Shown here in pieces: positions 1-14,600 of a stretch of DNA of 64,000 nt (within the stretch, counting starts at the first letter, position 1; every line of letters begins with the position of its first letter). Origin of the DNA: Pelecanus crispus (Eukaryota; Chordata; Aves; Pelecaniformes; Pelecanidae). Location of the stretch: assembly GCF_030463565.1 (NCBI RefSeq), contig NC_134649.1:34435044-34499043 (forward strand). The letters are read 5' to 3'. The translations under genes and the position numbers were made by a program. Under the pieces are notes generated by a model. It saw only the letters and a list, made by a program, of their open reading frames with translations, ran no database searches and was not told the DNA's origin.

Positions 1-930
1 TGAGAGGGCTCTACAAGTGTGGCTGCTGGAGGAGGACAGAGAGAAGCTCAGATGGAAAGGTCTGTCTGTGTTAGAAAACAGTGCACAACAGCAGAAGAGC
101 TGTGTGCAGCAGTCTGGAGGAGGAGCAAAGCAGACAAATATGCCACCTTTTTCACAGGAGGCAGCAGAGCTGTAGGGCATGCAAGGCCCATCTGACTGAC
201 AGTCACCAGCCCCTAGGGAAAAAAAAAAAAAAAAGAGGAAAAATGCTTCCTCTCCCTGAAATAAGAGCAAAGTAAAGAGCCCTACATGAGCATCAGATGC
301 TTAGCAGAAGCTGCCAGCATCGTCTGTGTGGGAAGGTCACATGGGGCGGTCAGGAATGCACATTTTCTTAGTGTTCTCCAGCACATCCCTGATAAAACCT
401 CTCACTTGTATAGTGGCTTCTGGGCGGTTAGTCTGTGACTTGATTCTAGCACAAGTCGTCCATGTCTTGTACGAGTACAAAACCTCCATGTGCCTCTGAT
501 TACAATGCAGGCAATAGCACCAAACATGAAGATAGGATCGCAGCTAAGCCCTCTTTGGCCCTCTGCCATGGGGGCACTTACAAATAGGTCAGCTTAGGAC
601 AGAATTCCTGTTCTTGCAAATATCACAGGTGTTCCATCACCCTTTGATCCCAGTTTTCAGTGTGGAAAGCAAGTACGTTGCTGCTGGGGCAATGATCTCT
701 AACTCTTGGGCTACCTCCCTCCCAAAGCAAATGAGTGAGACACTCACAGGCCATACAGAAATGTATAGGTGGCAAGACTAGACAGAAGGGCTGGAAACCT
801 AAATTCATTGTCAGAATCTGAGCTACTACACAAGGAGCTGTGATGGGGAAAACACAGCAGAAATACTGTTTTCCTATTTCCATAGGGGATAGATGCAACT
901 GCTCCCTCTAAACACACCCATACCTTTCAG
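1..930 (+). other. DNAH1: DNAH1 intron sequence (partial)
   Basis: No exon, RNA gene or recognisable transposon was found here. The stretch ends in a pyrimidine tract and AG acceptor at 929-930 that leads into the first DNAH1 exon of the window. A short poly-A run lies at about 219-234. The small open frames here have no family resemblance I recognise. Confidence 0.55.
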
Positions 931-3900
931 GTGTGCTGGGAGAAGTGGTTGGACTCTACGGCTAAGTTCACCATGGTTCCTGATACCAACTTCTGTGACA
1001 TTATTGTGCCCACAATGAACACAGTCCGAATGGCCCATCTGCTGGAGCTGTTGCTCACCAACCGTAAGCCAGTACGTGCCCAGCCTCGTCTTTGATTTTT
1101 TTATTCAACCTTGTTCTCTTCAACAGGGGCACCTTTTCCTCTCCCAGTGCAGTCAGAACCTAACAGCTACCTGATACTTTGAGATTATTTCCCACTCTCA
1201 TGGATTTGTATTTCTCTGCTCAAAAGCTGTGCCTAAGCAGCAAGAGTCCTCCGTTCAGTCCCCAGGCACCGTGCCAGTGCCCCAAAGGAATTATCAACAC
1301 TCAGTTTTCAAATGCAGCAATAGCTAGATAGCCCATCACCATCCCTCTCTACCTGTTTCCTAAGGTTCCATTTCATACTTCTCTGGTTGGATTCCTTCCA
1401 CACCAAGAGATCTGTTGAACAGCTGTCCTTACTGAAGAAACGAGCCTTCTGTCCTCTTCCAGTGTTTGAATGCTTAAGTGAGCGGTAACCTGCATTTCCC
1501 CCAGCAAATGTCAGAGAGCTGGGAAACACAAACTGTATGCCTATGGTTATGCTGCATTGCTGATTGCACTTCTAGGTTCTCTGCATTGGTCCCACTGGTA
1601 CAGGGAAGACTGTCACAATTACGGACAAGCTTTTGAAGAACTTGCCTCTCAGATACATCACACACTTCCTGATGTTTTCAGCACGCACCTCTGCTAACCA
1701 AACCCAGGATCTCATTGACAGCAAACTGGATAAGAGGCAAGTTTCCTTTCTGTGTTTGCAAAGGCAATATCCCTGAGCTCAGTGTTCCTATCAGTTTGGC
1801 CATTTAGTTTCAGCCCAAGACCTGAAGGGGCCCCAAGCACGTACAGCTGTGGATAACAAATAGGACACAGAGCAAATCTGAGCTGGGATTGTGAGAGCCA
1901 GTAATAACTTGATACAATGGCAAGAAACTGAGAAGGATTAGTGAGGGTCTGTAAAAGTTGCTTCAATTCTAGTTATTCCAGAAATACTACATTTCACAGC
2001 ACAGGTGTTTGCAAACCCTGGTTGTGGGATCTTTATAGAAACTGATGAGGGGAGAAAACATGGCTGCTGACCCCCAGTCCAACTCCCCATGGTTAACAGC
2101 TTCCCTTTTGCCTCTCCAGTCAGCCACTGGTTTGAAGTTTCCAACAGATTCATGGGCTCAAGCTTTGCTTTTATTTGCACCCATTTATTCATTGACATTG
2201 TGCATAAGTAGACAAAATTTCGCTCATGTGTTTGGAAAGAAGCCAATGCCTCAAACATTGCTCTGGATCTTTTCCGTGTAAAGGCCCATATAAAGCAGTA
2301 TATGGAGTGTAAGTGTAAGGATAGCTGAAACTGCTGATCCAGGAAGCCTCTGGAGAAAAAAATGCTTTTGGATCAAGTTAGGAGTATCTTTGCAATAGGA
2401 GTTGTCCCATGTCCTTATGTGGCTTCTGTCCTTACAGGCGGAAGGGTGTGTTCGGGCCTCCAGTTGGGCGGTACATCGTATTTTTTATTGATGACTTGAA
2501 CATGCCCATGCTGGAGAAATATGGTGCTCAGCCACCCATCGAGCTGCTGCGGCAGTGGATGGACCACCAGGGCTGGTACGACAGGAAACAGATTGGTATG
2601 ACCCAGATCCTTTGCCCAGTACTCTTCACAAAAGTTGGCCTGTTGATAGATATGCATACCTGCTATGGAGACTTGTAGTGAGAGTTTTTAGCTACAACTT
2701 AGCGTTCATTCCTGATTTTGCACTCTTCAAGGTACTTTTAAGAAGCTGGTAGATATTAATTTTGTCTGTGCCATGGGACCTCCTGGAGGGGGAAGGAATG
2801 CTATCACTCCACGCCTCACCCGCCATTTCAACTACCTCTCCTTCACAGAGATGGAGGAGAGCAGCAAGAAGACTATCTTCTCCACCATCCTTGGCAGCTG
2901 GATGGGTAAGTTCTGCAGACAACTGCCACCTTCTCATGTTGCAAGCCAGCCCAATGATAATGGAGGTTGGAAAGGGAGGAATTAATATTGATGATCTGAT
3001 CAAAGTATTGGAGGCTGGAACTTGCATTAGTTTCTTGAAGGTGCTTTGGGAAAGTTTTGTTTGATTCTTAGCAAACAGAGAGCTCATACACTGTTTAGTC
3101 TCAGGGTCAAACTCTGCTGGTGCAAATCAGCAAACTTCAACTTTGGCTCTCACAGTTTCTTAAGGTATCCCATAGCCTAAGCCTCTCAAAGAGGATTTGG
3201 TTGAGATGTTTGATGCAGATATCCTTCACCTTGGAAAGTAAAGTGGTAACTCAGGGTTTTTGTCTTTTCCTAGCTGGACTCCTAGGAGAAAGAAGTTACA
3301 GAGATCCAGTGCGTAAGTAAGAGCAGAAAGATGAGAGAGAGACTGTGAACAGAACAAGCTGATGGGCACAGCGTGGCATAGCTTACCTGTGCTTTCAGCA
3401 GACAGACACTTTCCCAGACAACAGCCTTCTGTGGAAGCAGAGCCTTCTGTTACTCTCCATCTGCTGCAGCCCGTGGACAGCTGAGCAGGGAGGATCTAAG
3501 CATGGTGCTACAGCCACCCAGAAAAAACGGTTCATTTGGAGTGAAATGAGTCCTCTTACATTTGACAGGGTGGGAATTCAGGATCATCTTTGCAAATGTG
3601 TCCTCATCTGCAAATCTGCCAGCAGGAAGGAGTGAGAATAGTGCACTATGAGAGAAGCAAAGCAGAACTTTCTGAGTGCTTGCAATATTCACAAGCATCA
3701 GTACCCAACTATGAGCTCAGCAGCACAGTGAAACATGTAGCTGTGATTTCAAAACAAATTAAATAATTTTGGAAATAATGCAAAAAAGTGCAAAATGCTA
3801 GGGTGTCAGAGGACCCCAGCAGTGTTTGTAATGAACTTGATTGGGAGGGTTTTAAAAAAAAAAAAAAAAAAAAGAAGAGTATTTTATGCTCCAAAACTGG

Positions 3901-5643
3901 CAGCTGCGTTTAAATCTTGCCAGACTATTGCATAAGAAATTATTCCTCAGTGGCTTTGCATTTGCTGAATAAAATGAATTGCAAGGCAGTTTAGCTAAGA
4001 GGGCACTCACACCTTCTGGCTTAAAAGTAGCTGAGACTCTGCTGAGGGAGTACAAGGAGGGAGAAGGAAAGCCTGTCTGCAAGTATTTCAGGTAGGCACC
4101 AATTACCTGTCTGGCAGTGTCTCCTCTTTCCCTGGGGTGTGTGGAGTCTTAATACCGCAGAATTGTTGTCATGCATTCTTCCCTCCCCAGATCTGATTCC
4201 CTTTGGTTGGGAAACTCATTGGCAAACTGTCCACTGCAGCAAGCAGGTGCTTGGTCAGGTCCACACACAGTCTCTGCATAAGAAATCAGAAGACAAGTGT
4301 GTTCCTGGCCAAGTCCTGGCAACACCTCTGCCACTCAGTGCCACCTGCCTGCACTGCTAGGACCTTCTCATCCCAGAGTCACCACTTTGGCATCCTCTCC
4401 ACCTTCCTCTGTCTCTGCAGCAGGAGCATTTGCAGTCAAAGACTTGAACGAGCCCTTGGTTGATGCCACTATCTGCATGTATTTGACCATCACATCCCAG
4501 CTGCTGCCCACACCAGCAAAGTCACATTACACCTTCAACCTGAGAGACCTCTCCAAGGTGTTCCAGGGCATGCTCATGGCTGAGCCCAGCAAGATCGAGG
4601 TGAGTCCTCCCATCAGCACAGCCATGCTACCCAGGGGAAGACCAGAAATGTTCCAGTTCAAGCCCCATTGACAGGCCTGCAAACAGGCCTCAATTTCTTG
4701 TTGAAGCTGTATTTTGGTACTGTTCAATGAATGCGGTGACCTTCCCTTTGGTTATATTGCCTAGTACCAGTAGTAAACAGACACACCTTCCCCCCACCAC
4801 CACCCCAGCCTTTCCTTGGTGTCAAAGCAAGTGAGTGGTGACAGGGAGTCAGTACAACACAGCCTATCCATTCAGGGCTGGATGGAGCCATAGGGGCAGA
4901 GGTGTTGTCCTGTTACCAGCTTGGAGTAATGGAGGCTTCTGTCCCTTCCACTCTCTGGAGGACCTTGCTCTGGCTCCAGCCTAGCCAGTAAAGATTGACT
5001 TACCACGGGAAGTACTTGGGATCCTGGTTCTGTGTACACTCAAATAAAAGGATCTTTCATAAAAACAGATGAACTTCTGAAAACAGTAAAAATTAAATCA
5101 AACTTGGGGAAAGATAAGGACAAACAACATGATTTTTAAATCTCTCAGAGAAAGCCTGACATATGGACAAATAAAGAGGGGATTAGCTGAAACTGTAATG
5201 AGCTCTCTGCAAAGCAGCTGTTTTGACAAGACTTGTTTTTGAGAGGAGAAGGGAATGCAGCTTCCTCCACCCAGTTCTTTCTCCACTCCAGCTGCCTTCT
5301 AGCAGGAGTGGACCTGGCCACATGCTGGGCAGGAACTAGCTTTCCTGACAGTGAGGCTCTTGATACTTCTCTACTTCTCTCACGGGGGTATTTTGCTGGG
5401 ATTTCCTACCAGAACAAACTACACCTGCTGAGACTGTGGTACCATGAGAGCTGCCGGGTCTTCTGTGATCGCCTGGTCAGCAAGGATGACCGGACCTGGT
5501 TTGACAACCTGATGAAGAGTATGATGGAGGAGTTAGGCACCACATTTGAGGAGGTTGTCCCCTCCCAGCCAGTTCTGTTTGGGGACTTCATGGAGCCAAG
5601 TGCCAATATCAAACTCTACGAAGCAATCGACAGCCAGGAAAAG
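931..5643 (+). CDS. DNAH1: DNAH1 AAA3 module exons
   Basis: Seven exons (window exons 1-7) encode the AAA3 ATPase module. The Walker A loop GPTGTGKT is at 1588-1611. The Walker B/sensor stretch with FFIDDLNMP lies in exon 2438-2595, followed by GPPGGGRN in exon 2732-2905. The 39-nt exon 3274-3312 encodes a short loop ending Y-R-D-P-V and is supported by matching phases on both sides. AAA3 binds nucleotide and gates the AAA1 motor cycle in dyneins, which is family knowledge. Both P-loop and DD acid residues are intact here. Confidence 0.9.
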
Positions 5644-8600
5644 GTAAAGACCTTGGGAATCATGATGATGTGAGCTATGTTCACATCTTCCAAGTCTTCT
5701 GCAAACAAAAGAAAATGGTTAATAGTAACGATGGGGCTGCTTGAATTGAAGGTGTCTGGATAGCTCCCAGGGCTATCCTGTGAAATCCTACCCCAGATAC
5801 AGACAGTGGCTGCATTTGGTGCAATGGGAAGTTGAGGTGGAACAAGTTGTCTCTGCATTGCCATCCTGGGGGCAGCCTGCTATGCCAAATCTCCCAAATG
5901 AGCTGCACTTGGGACTGAAAAGTGAAATTTGCTGGAAAGAAATGGCACATTACCCCCAAACAATACTAATTTTGCCATTAAAGACTTCACAATTGACCTT
6001 TACAAGTAATTAATGTTACTGCCAGATTCCCTGTTGAAGAAGATACTGTGGGTACTTTGGTAGTGATAATTAAGCAAAGGCAATGAGCAGTGCATTTTGC
6101 ACTCATTATCAGAAACAGATGATTATCCTATCATCTCTCCTCTTGTGATAGCTGTGTGACAAGGACTGGTAACTAACTGAGCTTTCCAATCTCTTTCACA
6201 AAGTAGGTAGGCCTGTCCCCCACTGAGGTGAGCACAGCTGAGACAGCCAGACTTACCAAGCCGCTGCACAGTCCACTGGTGCACGCAGGACTTTGGCACA
6301 TAGGCAGGGATTTCAGCACTGTATGAATTCCGGCTGATGTTGCTTGCCCAGGTTCACAGTGAGACTGCTGAGGGGGTAGGACCAAATCCCACATGTCTTC
6401 ATGGTTCATCTCCTGCTCTGGCCTGAGGGTGACATTGAAGAGAGCCCTGAAAAGGGCAGGAGAGACTTCTCCTGCAGCTATTCTTGTGCGATGGCTGGAC
6501 CAGTAGAAGAGTGTGCTTCTCTACTCATCTACAGCCAGCAAGGTTTTCTTCCAGCACCTGCCCTTTCCAGCCAGCATCCTGACCACAGGATGCAGCAGCA
6601 GGCAGTTGTCAGCTATAGAGTGAGGAAGCTCTCTCGGAGGGAGGCCCTGGAACAGCATGGGTCAGGCAGTCACAAGCTATTTAATTTTGAACTATGGCTT
6701 GCTGTTTCTCCATGCAAACAGCACCATTGGGAACAGCAGACCTTGGTCACTTGCCTGAGTTAGTTTAAGGTCAGCATTCAGCAGCAGCTGCTGTTGCCAC
6801 CACTACTAGCTAAATTCAGCCCAGTCCAATGGTAGTTCCTATAGGAACATGGAGCAAAGAGAGCCATCACCACCCCACAGGCAGCTGCTTCCAGACCCTA
6901 CTGAGTACCAAGCTCCACCCTCCCAGAGACCTGGCTGTGCTTCCAGACAACCACCCACCCACAGTTGCTTTTATCTAGTAGCCACAACTGACTGTTTCTG
7001 CCCACAGCTGAAGGTTGTGATTGAGGATTACCTGGAGGAGTACAATCAAATCAACACCCCAGAGCTGAAGCTTGTGCTTTTTATGGATGCGATACAGCAC
7101 ATCTGCCGAATCAGCCGAATCCTGCGGCAGGCTCCAGGGAATGCTCTTCTCCTGGGTGTTGGGGGAAGTGGGAGACAGTCTCTCACCAGACTGGCATCTC
7201 ACATGTAAGTAATGCGTGCCTATGCACATAATGTGGAGCAGCTCCGTTGGGGCTGCCTCCAGAAAAATCTCTTTTCTTACCCTTCATGCTACTGGTTACA
7301 CATTTTTCTGGTTGCTGACTCTTCAGATTTAACACTCAAGAGCTAGGGCTCAGTTAACATGCACATCTACACTAGAAAAATCCTTCCTGGGAGCTGGGCA
7401 GCAGGAAGACAAAGACAGGAATTACTAGTGACAAGTGATCAAGTGACATTGGCAGCCTGGCAAGTAGGACTTCTGAGTCTTGGGAGCCAAGGGGCCTCAA
7501 GAGGGAAACATGAAGAGCCAGGGATCTAGGCTGGGAAGCAAATTCTTCCAGCTCTGAATACAGGGTGTGATCCTAGAGAAATGCAATCACAGTTCCTAGG
7601 TGCACCAGCCTCTGAGGGCAGCATCACGAAAAAGTCCCTGTTTAGCTGCTCCCGCTGCACTCTGAGGCACTGGGCCCAAGAAGCAGTGTGACTCTGTTAG
7701 CTCATGGAGTTGTGCTTCTTCTGGTTTCTAGCTAGCTCAGATATCTCTGCTATGTGTAAAACATGCTCTTGGGTTGGTGGCTGAATATGCACAAGGACAG
7801 GCGTGTGCTCAGGACTCATTGCAGGAAAACAACTTGCTTGAGTCCTCTCCCCCTGAGTCCACGACACATACTCAGGATTGACAGAAGAGGAGATTTTAAT
7901 TGGATGTAACTTCACAGGCTTCTCTTTCCTTTAGGGCAGATTATGAGTGTTTCCAGATTGAACTGTCCAAAAATTATGGCATGACCGAATGGCGAGATGA
8001 CGTGAGGAAGATCATGATGAAGGCAGGCCTTCAAAGTCTACCCAAGACATTCCTGTTTGTAGACACACAGGTACAGGAATATTAGCATGGTGGACTCCAT
8101 CCCAAAAGGAGTCAGAAATACATCTCTAAGCTCAATAAATCCCCCTAAAGAGGATTGAGGAGGTTGATACAAATCAGGCACAACTTGTATTTCTTAAGTA
8201 GCCCATCTTCATCATCTTACAAAAAAGCCCCAGGGATACTAAAGGTGGTGCATTTGTTGCTAGAGGGACTGTAGAGCTGTGTGTGAGTGGGCTGACTTCT
8301 CTGTTGCTCAAGGAAGCTTCTTTCAGCTCCATCCAAGGGTTTGGTGGGATCAAAGATTTTAGACCCAGCTGCCTGAAGCTAAGCACTACACTGACCACTG
8401 ATACTAGATGTCCTAAGCAACGGCATTTTCTTTCTTTTCAAAGATACCAGGTTTAGGGCCTTATGCCTGTTGGTTCCACAGGATAATGTTGGTTTGTTAT
8501 TGTAAACTGTAGCTTACTAATGACTAGGGCAACTTCTGGAATTCAGTTATGTTCCCATTAGGCTCTTTTACTGCCTTCATCATCATAGGAACCAAGTCCA

Positions 8601-11600
8601 TTCTGGCAGTGCCCTAAGCAGTGAGATGAGCATCTGTCAAATGCTACTTGTTCCTGCATCCTTTTCCCTGCAGTGAGAAGCATATGTGGGAGAAGGGGGG
8701 CATGGGAGAGTGCATTTAGTCAAGTAGATAGATGCTGTGCATTTCTGATTTAGTAAAGGTGGAGAGGTGAGTGTGGCTTTGGAGGGAGATCGTCCCACAG
8801 ACTGTGACGCATCCCTACAATTACGCTGTCTCCCACATTGATGAGCATTATCCTAATAGTGAAGTGTTCTGTGCTGGAGGAACAAAGACCCAGAGCAACC
8901 TGGTGTCTGGGGTCTGGTTGCAGAGTTACTGCAAGACAGGGAGCAAGGCCTTGAGCACAATTTGTCTGTAAGGAGACAGTGAATGGGCAGAAGGAGGCTT
9001 GTTCTCAGTCACACACACACACACACACACACCACCCCCCCCCCACCCCGAAATGGCTGAACATGGCTGTTCAATTGGAAATGCTGGACAAGGGTCAGAG
9101 TATGTTTTACTGGAGCCAAGAGATCATAGAAATGATTTCTTATAACAGAGGCTGAGGGCTATATTTATCCAAAGTGATCTACTTGGCATGTGGAGACATG
9201 ACTATCTTATGACTTAAGAAACTGCTTTTTTTTTTCCTCCCCTATCATCTACTTAGATTAAAAATGAATCCTTCCTTGAGGATATCAACAACCTGCTCAA
9301 CTCAGGTGACATTCCTGACATTTACAACCTCGATGATCAAGAACAGATCATGACAGCTATGAAGCCCATTGTTCGAGATCTAGGGCAGCAGCCCACCAAG
9401 GCCAATTTGATGGCTGCATACGCAGGACGGGTTCGCAGCAATATCCACATGGTCCTGTGCATGAGGTACAGTTCGGGGGTAGGACTTCATGGTGTCAATG
9501 TTAATTATTCCCTCCTTGTCCTTTGCCTTGCATCACTTTGTCATGGGACCTTTGTTTCTAAGCCCCTGAATTTGGAGGCATAATGTTTGCATACCACCTT
9601 CTCATAGGACTGGATATGGATACCTTTTTTTTTTTTTTTACACTTTGCTAGTTTCAAGATGAAGTTTGAAAAGTTTAAGAATATGATTATATGTGATCTA
9701 GATTAAGTACAGGCTTCCTCCTCCTTCATGCACCATTGAGCTGTTTGTTACAAAAATATCTTGCTTGAATTTGGGACTCACTTGTACCATGTTTACTCAT
9801 GAATCTAGTGCATAGTCCGTGAGCAGCTTGCTTGCTTGCAGGAGGGCTGCCAGAAGGTACAGGGCATTCTCAGTGCAAGTACAAGTGGAAAAACTGGGGC
9901 CATGATTTTGGTCTGGTGATGCAATCTCTGCACTAACCTGCTTGAAATAGACTTCAGATCACATTTATTTCTTACCCCTTAAGTGTTCTCCCTAGAGAGG
10001 GACCCAGAAAACATCACCCCAATACCATCTTAATACTTCCAGAATATACCCAGGACTTCCAAGGAGTGAGCTCTGGCATGCCTGAACTTCCATTCCCTAT
10101 TTCTCTCTCCCTCCTTTTTATTCCTTGGGTATATTCCCTTCGTTCTTACTCTGTAAGAGTTCAGGATAGTTCTAGGGAAGTAGGAAAGATATTTTTTCCT
10201 TATATCTATAGCTAGTTGTAACATCTCTTTTCTGCATGTCTTGCCCTCAGTCCTATTGGAGAAGTCTTCCGTGCACGCTTGAGACAGTTCCCCTCTCTTG
10301 TGAACTGCTGTACCATCAACTGGTTTAATGAGTGGCCTGCTGAAGCCCTGCAGTGTGTTGCCTCCTCCTTCTTGCATGAGATTCCGCATCTTGGTGCCAG
10401 TACTGAAGATGTTGATGGGATGGTAGGTGCCACACTCAACACACAGCTCCTCTATGCTCAGTGTGCCATGTTTCTAGGTACACATAGACAATGGATGCAG
10501 GACACACCAGCAGAAGGGTCCTATGCTGGACCCTTTCTGTAGCAGAAATGTTTCATGGCAGGGTCATTCAAATACAGAACTGGTTAGCTTTTGTATGCCT
10601 TGAAATGGGCATGTCCATTTGTCACCCTCTCTATGGTATTGAAGCCCACACACATATATAAGCTCTGCTGTGACTGTATACGTAGGCTCTTTGTAAGTCC
10701 CTTGTGCTCTCTGTGGGCCTCATGTAGACTTGCCTACCACACGTTCAGTACTGAATAAGATGTTTCTTTCCTTTCTCCTTGTAGATTCAAGTATGCGTAG
10801 AAATCCATCAGAGCGTGGCAAAGAAGTGCCAAGTGTACCTGGCAGAGCTGGCCAGACACAATTATGTCACTCCCAAGAGCTACCTCGAGTTCCTCAGCAT
10901 CTTCAGTTCCCTGATTGGAAAGAAGAAACAGGAACTGAAGACAGCCAAGAACAGGATGAAAAGTGGCCTGGACAAGGTTTGTCCCTCACATCCAGGAGAG
11001 CTTTGGGCCCTCCTTACCTGCTCTGAGCAGTGTATTTATAGCTGCAGAGATGCAGCAAGATGCCCTACACATCTCCTGTGTAACAGGAGAAAACTCATGC
11101 TAAAGCAAAGGAGAATTACGCTTTCTGCCAGGGCCAGTCTTTCTGAAGGTCTGAGTCTGTAACAGCTCTAAAAGAGTGATGGTCCCCATTCTTCGGGGAC
11201 CACAGACCTCTCTGTAGGTCATCATCTCTCAGAATGTTTCTTATTAACCTTTTAATTGAAAGCCCTGTAACAGCAACATTGTTCTGCTGCCTGATTGCCA
11301 TGAGCTTATGAAGTAAGGCCCATCATGTGCAGGCACCATTAGGCACTACTGTTTATAAGCACACCACAGTGCCAGACTGTTGCTTAAGCAGGGACTAGGG
11401 CAAGACCTGCTTTATACAGCCTGACACTGGGCAGGGAGCACCTACCAGGACAGCACAGCCCTTTCCTGGGGCTTCCCATGGCTGCTGTCTGTGCTCTCAC
11501 TCTGCTCTGCTCCCACAGCTCCTGCAAACAGCAGAGGATGTAGCAAGGATGCAGGAGGAGCTGGAGTCTGCCCGCCCTCTCCTGGCACAGGCAGCCAAGG

Positions 11601-14600
11601 ACACACTGGCAACCATGGAGCAACTGCAGGTACCACTGCTGGACAGCCCTGCACTTTCCAAGTCTGGCTGCTCAGACTGGACACAGGACTTGGGGAGGCT
11701 TTGTGGGGATTGTACAAAATCCTGCTTGATCTGACAGTAAAAAGGCCCCAGATTAGCACAGCACGTATTTATGTAGAGCAGCACTACCAGCAAGAATAGC
11801 CTTCTGCAGGGGTCCCTGCTCTGGGGTTGGTGGGAGCCAGTCCAGGCCATTGCTAGCAGAAGCAATGGCTCACATGCCCCTGTCTGAAACCACAACCCAG
11901 GGTTCAGTCAGCCAAGCTACCCGGCTCCCTTTCCTCACTGGTTTAGGTCCTTGCCAGCACAGACTAGCAACACTACTAACACAATCCTAAGGTGGCCTGA
12001 GCAGCACTAAGCTCAGACTGTTGTTTCTGAAAGGGATTGTTCCCCCACATCCCATCCCCAGGGAGCTGATCCAGCTGCAGCCCTACCTCTGCTAGCCCAA
12101 ACCTCAGGGATCATCACACACAGTCACACATGCCACTGCATAACAGAGAACTGCCCTGCATTGGCCAGCACTACCTTCCCTCCTCCTTGTGTTCCTCCCT
12201 GCCAGCCTCCTACCATGGGATGGTCAGACTGAGAAGGAGGGAACAGACACTAACATCATACAGCTCTGCATGCAAAGGGGAAAGAGTCTGCAATCTCTTA
12301 TCTTCCCACATAGCTTTGGGAAGGTGGCCTGATCCACTCCCAGAAAAAGATTTGGCTGTATTCTACATTCCCTTTACACATCCTGCTAGTGTTTTAACCC
12401 TGGGGGTAGACAGAAATGACAGTTTTAGAAACAAAACCCTCAGCATATCTTCTTATTCCTCCATGTCCCTATACATTTGTATCCCTGTGCATCCCCTCCC
12501 TATGCTAACAGGAAAAATTGGTAGAGCAGCTAATTCCTGCAGGACTAACACCATTCCAGGCACAGCCAGAACTGGAGCTCGTGGATGATCTCTACAAGCT
12601 GACAAAACCTTCCTCCCAGTATGATGCAGGAAGGGGATCCCTCCAGCAGCTAGACCCCAGCATGTCTCTGCTAGAAGAAAATGCATGAGCTGCCAGAATA
12701 GCTGTGATCCTTACCTAGCAGAGCTGAGCCAAGCCAAAGGGGTGCTCTGGCTCCAGCATGGTTCTGAGGCTGTTTCTGGTGTTGCAGGTGGACACAGCTG
12801 TAGCCGAAAAGACAAGAAGTGCTGTGCAGGCTGAGGAGACGAAGGCCAAGTTGAAAGCTCAGACAGCCCAAGCCATTGCAGATGATGCTCAGAAGGACTT
12901 GGCTGAAGCCCTCCCAGCCCTGGATGCTGCTCTTGCCAGCCTGAGGAACCTCAACAAAAGTGATGTTACGGAGGTAACTGGGTTGAGTGGGAGGGTGGCA
13001 GGGAGCTGGATCTGGTCCTGGACAGCCACTCTTTTTGCAGCAATTCTCCTTCTATAGGCTTACAGCATCCCCTGCCTTTTCCAGCATCTCTATCCATCCC
13101 CCTGGGCTCACACTCTGGGCAGCTGCCCATACAGCTTCTCAGCTTCACTCCTTCAGAAGCAAAGAGGGGCAGAGAGGCAGCAGCTGGCTCCTGGATGTTG
13201 CTACATGTTGTTTCCTACTCGTGCCAGAGAGGGTGTTGAGGAGGGCTCACCCCATGGTGCCTGTCCATGGGGGTAGGCAGCACCACAATACAGCCTTGAG
13301 TACTGCAGAGCACAGGGACAGATCAAGCAGCACACTGTCTGAACCAGCAGGCTCTTGAAAGGGGATCCACCACAGGCAGAGAAGAGGAAGAGGCAATGGT
13401 TGGTGGGCTGACTTCAAGGAATACTGGCTTGAAATAGGATAGTCAGAGAAAGGAGGGTGATTCTGAGCCTGGCAAGTGTCATAGCCAATAGCCAAGAGAG
13501 CAAACTCAGCAAGTATCAGGCTTGTATCAGGAATAGTGTGGCCAGCAGGAGCAGGGAAGTGATTGTCCCCCTGTACTCAGCACTGGTGAGGTCACACCTC
13601 GAATACTGTGTCCAGTTTTTGCCCCTCAGTACAAGGACACTGAGTTGCTGGAGCACATCTAGAAAAGGGCAACAAAGCTGGTGAAGGGTCTGGAGAACAA
13701 GTCTTGTGAGGAGTGGCTGAGGGAACTGAGAATGTTTAGTCTGGAGAAAAGGAGGCTGAGGGTAGACCTTATTGCTCTCTACAACTACCTGAAAGGAGGT
13801 TGTAGTGAGGTGGGTGTTGGTCTCTTCTCCCATGTAACTAGCAATAGGACAAGAGGAAATGGCCTCCAGTTGCATCAGGGGAGGTTTAGATTGGAAATTA
13901 GGAAAAATTTCTTTACTGAAAGAGTGGTCAAGCATTGGAACAGGTGGTGGAGTCACCATCCCTGGAGGTGTTCAAAAAACATGTAGACATGGCACTTTGG
14001 GACATGGTTTAGTGGGCCTGGTGATGTTGGGTTGATGGTTGGACTGATGATCTTAGAGGTCCTTTCCAACCTTAATGATTCCTAGTTTTTACTTTCATTT
14101 AAAAAATAATCCAGCTACCAAGCCAGGAAACATGAAATTAATTATTACTCTACCCTTAATGGTTTAGTGGTGGACTTGGTAGTGTTAGGTTAATGGTTGG
14201 ACTCGATGATCTTAAAGGTCTTTTCCAACCTAAACGATTCTATGAAGTACAAGATTTCACTGCACAGGGTGTAACAGCTGTGGAGGGGAGGGACAGGCTT
14301 ATTGCTCCGCAATTGTGAATAACAGACCTTTTTATTCCTCACAAAACATACAAAACTCCTTTCCCCAGAAGGGGGGGAAAGACAGTGTCAGTCCACTTGC
14401 CTCCAGCACCCATCCACTTGTAGAGTTGGCATGAAAAGCTTCCTGTCTATACAAGGCTTCCAATGCCAACTCACAAGGTGCATCAATTTCTTACACATCA
14501 TCTGACTCATCCACCAGCTTCAGGAAACTATTTAAGAAATAAGCTCCCTGCTTCTTTTAAGCCCAGCTGCTGGGCCATGACCCAAGTAACCTGTCACTGA

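Noticed and set aside
1712-2281. Small open frames between the second and third DNAH1 exons, considered as an extra exon
   Set aside because: The flanking exons join in phase within a conserved K-R-R-K-G stretch, so nothing is missing there; the frames lack splice sites and similarity.
9625-9641. T-rich and A-rich runs here and elsewhere in DNAH1 introns (for example 3853-3873), considered as processed-gene tails
   Set aside because: No retroposed gene body or target duplication is attached to them.
13516-13986. Open frames on both strands at 13.5-14.0 kb, considered as a small gene
   Set aside because: They fall within a CR1 LINE fragment; the plus-strand frame is degraded CR1 tail.
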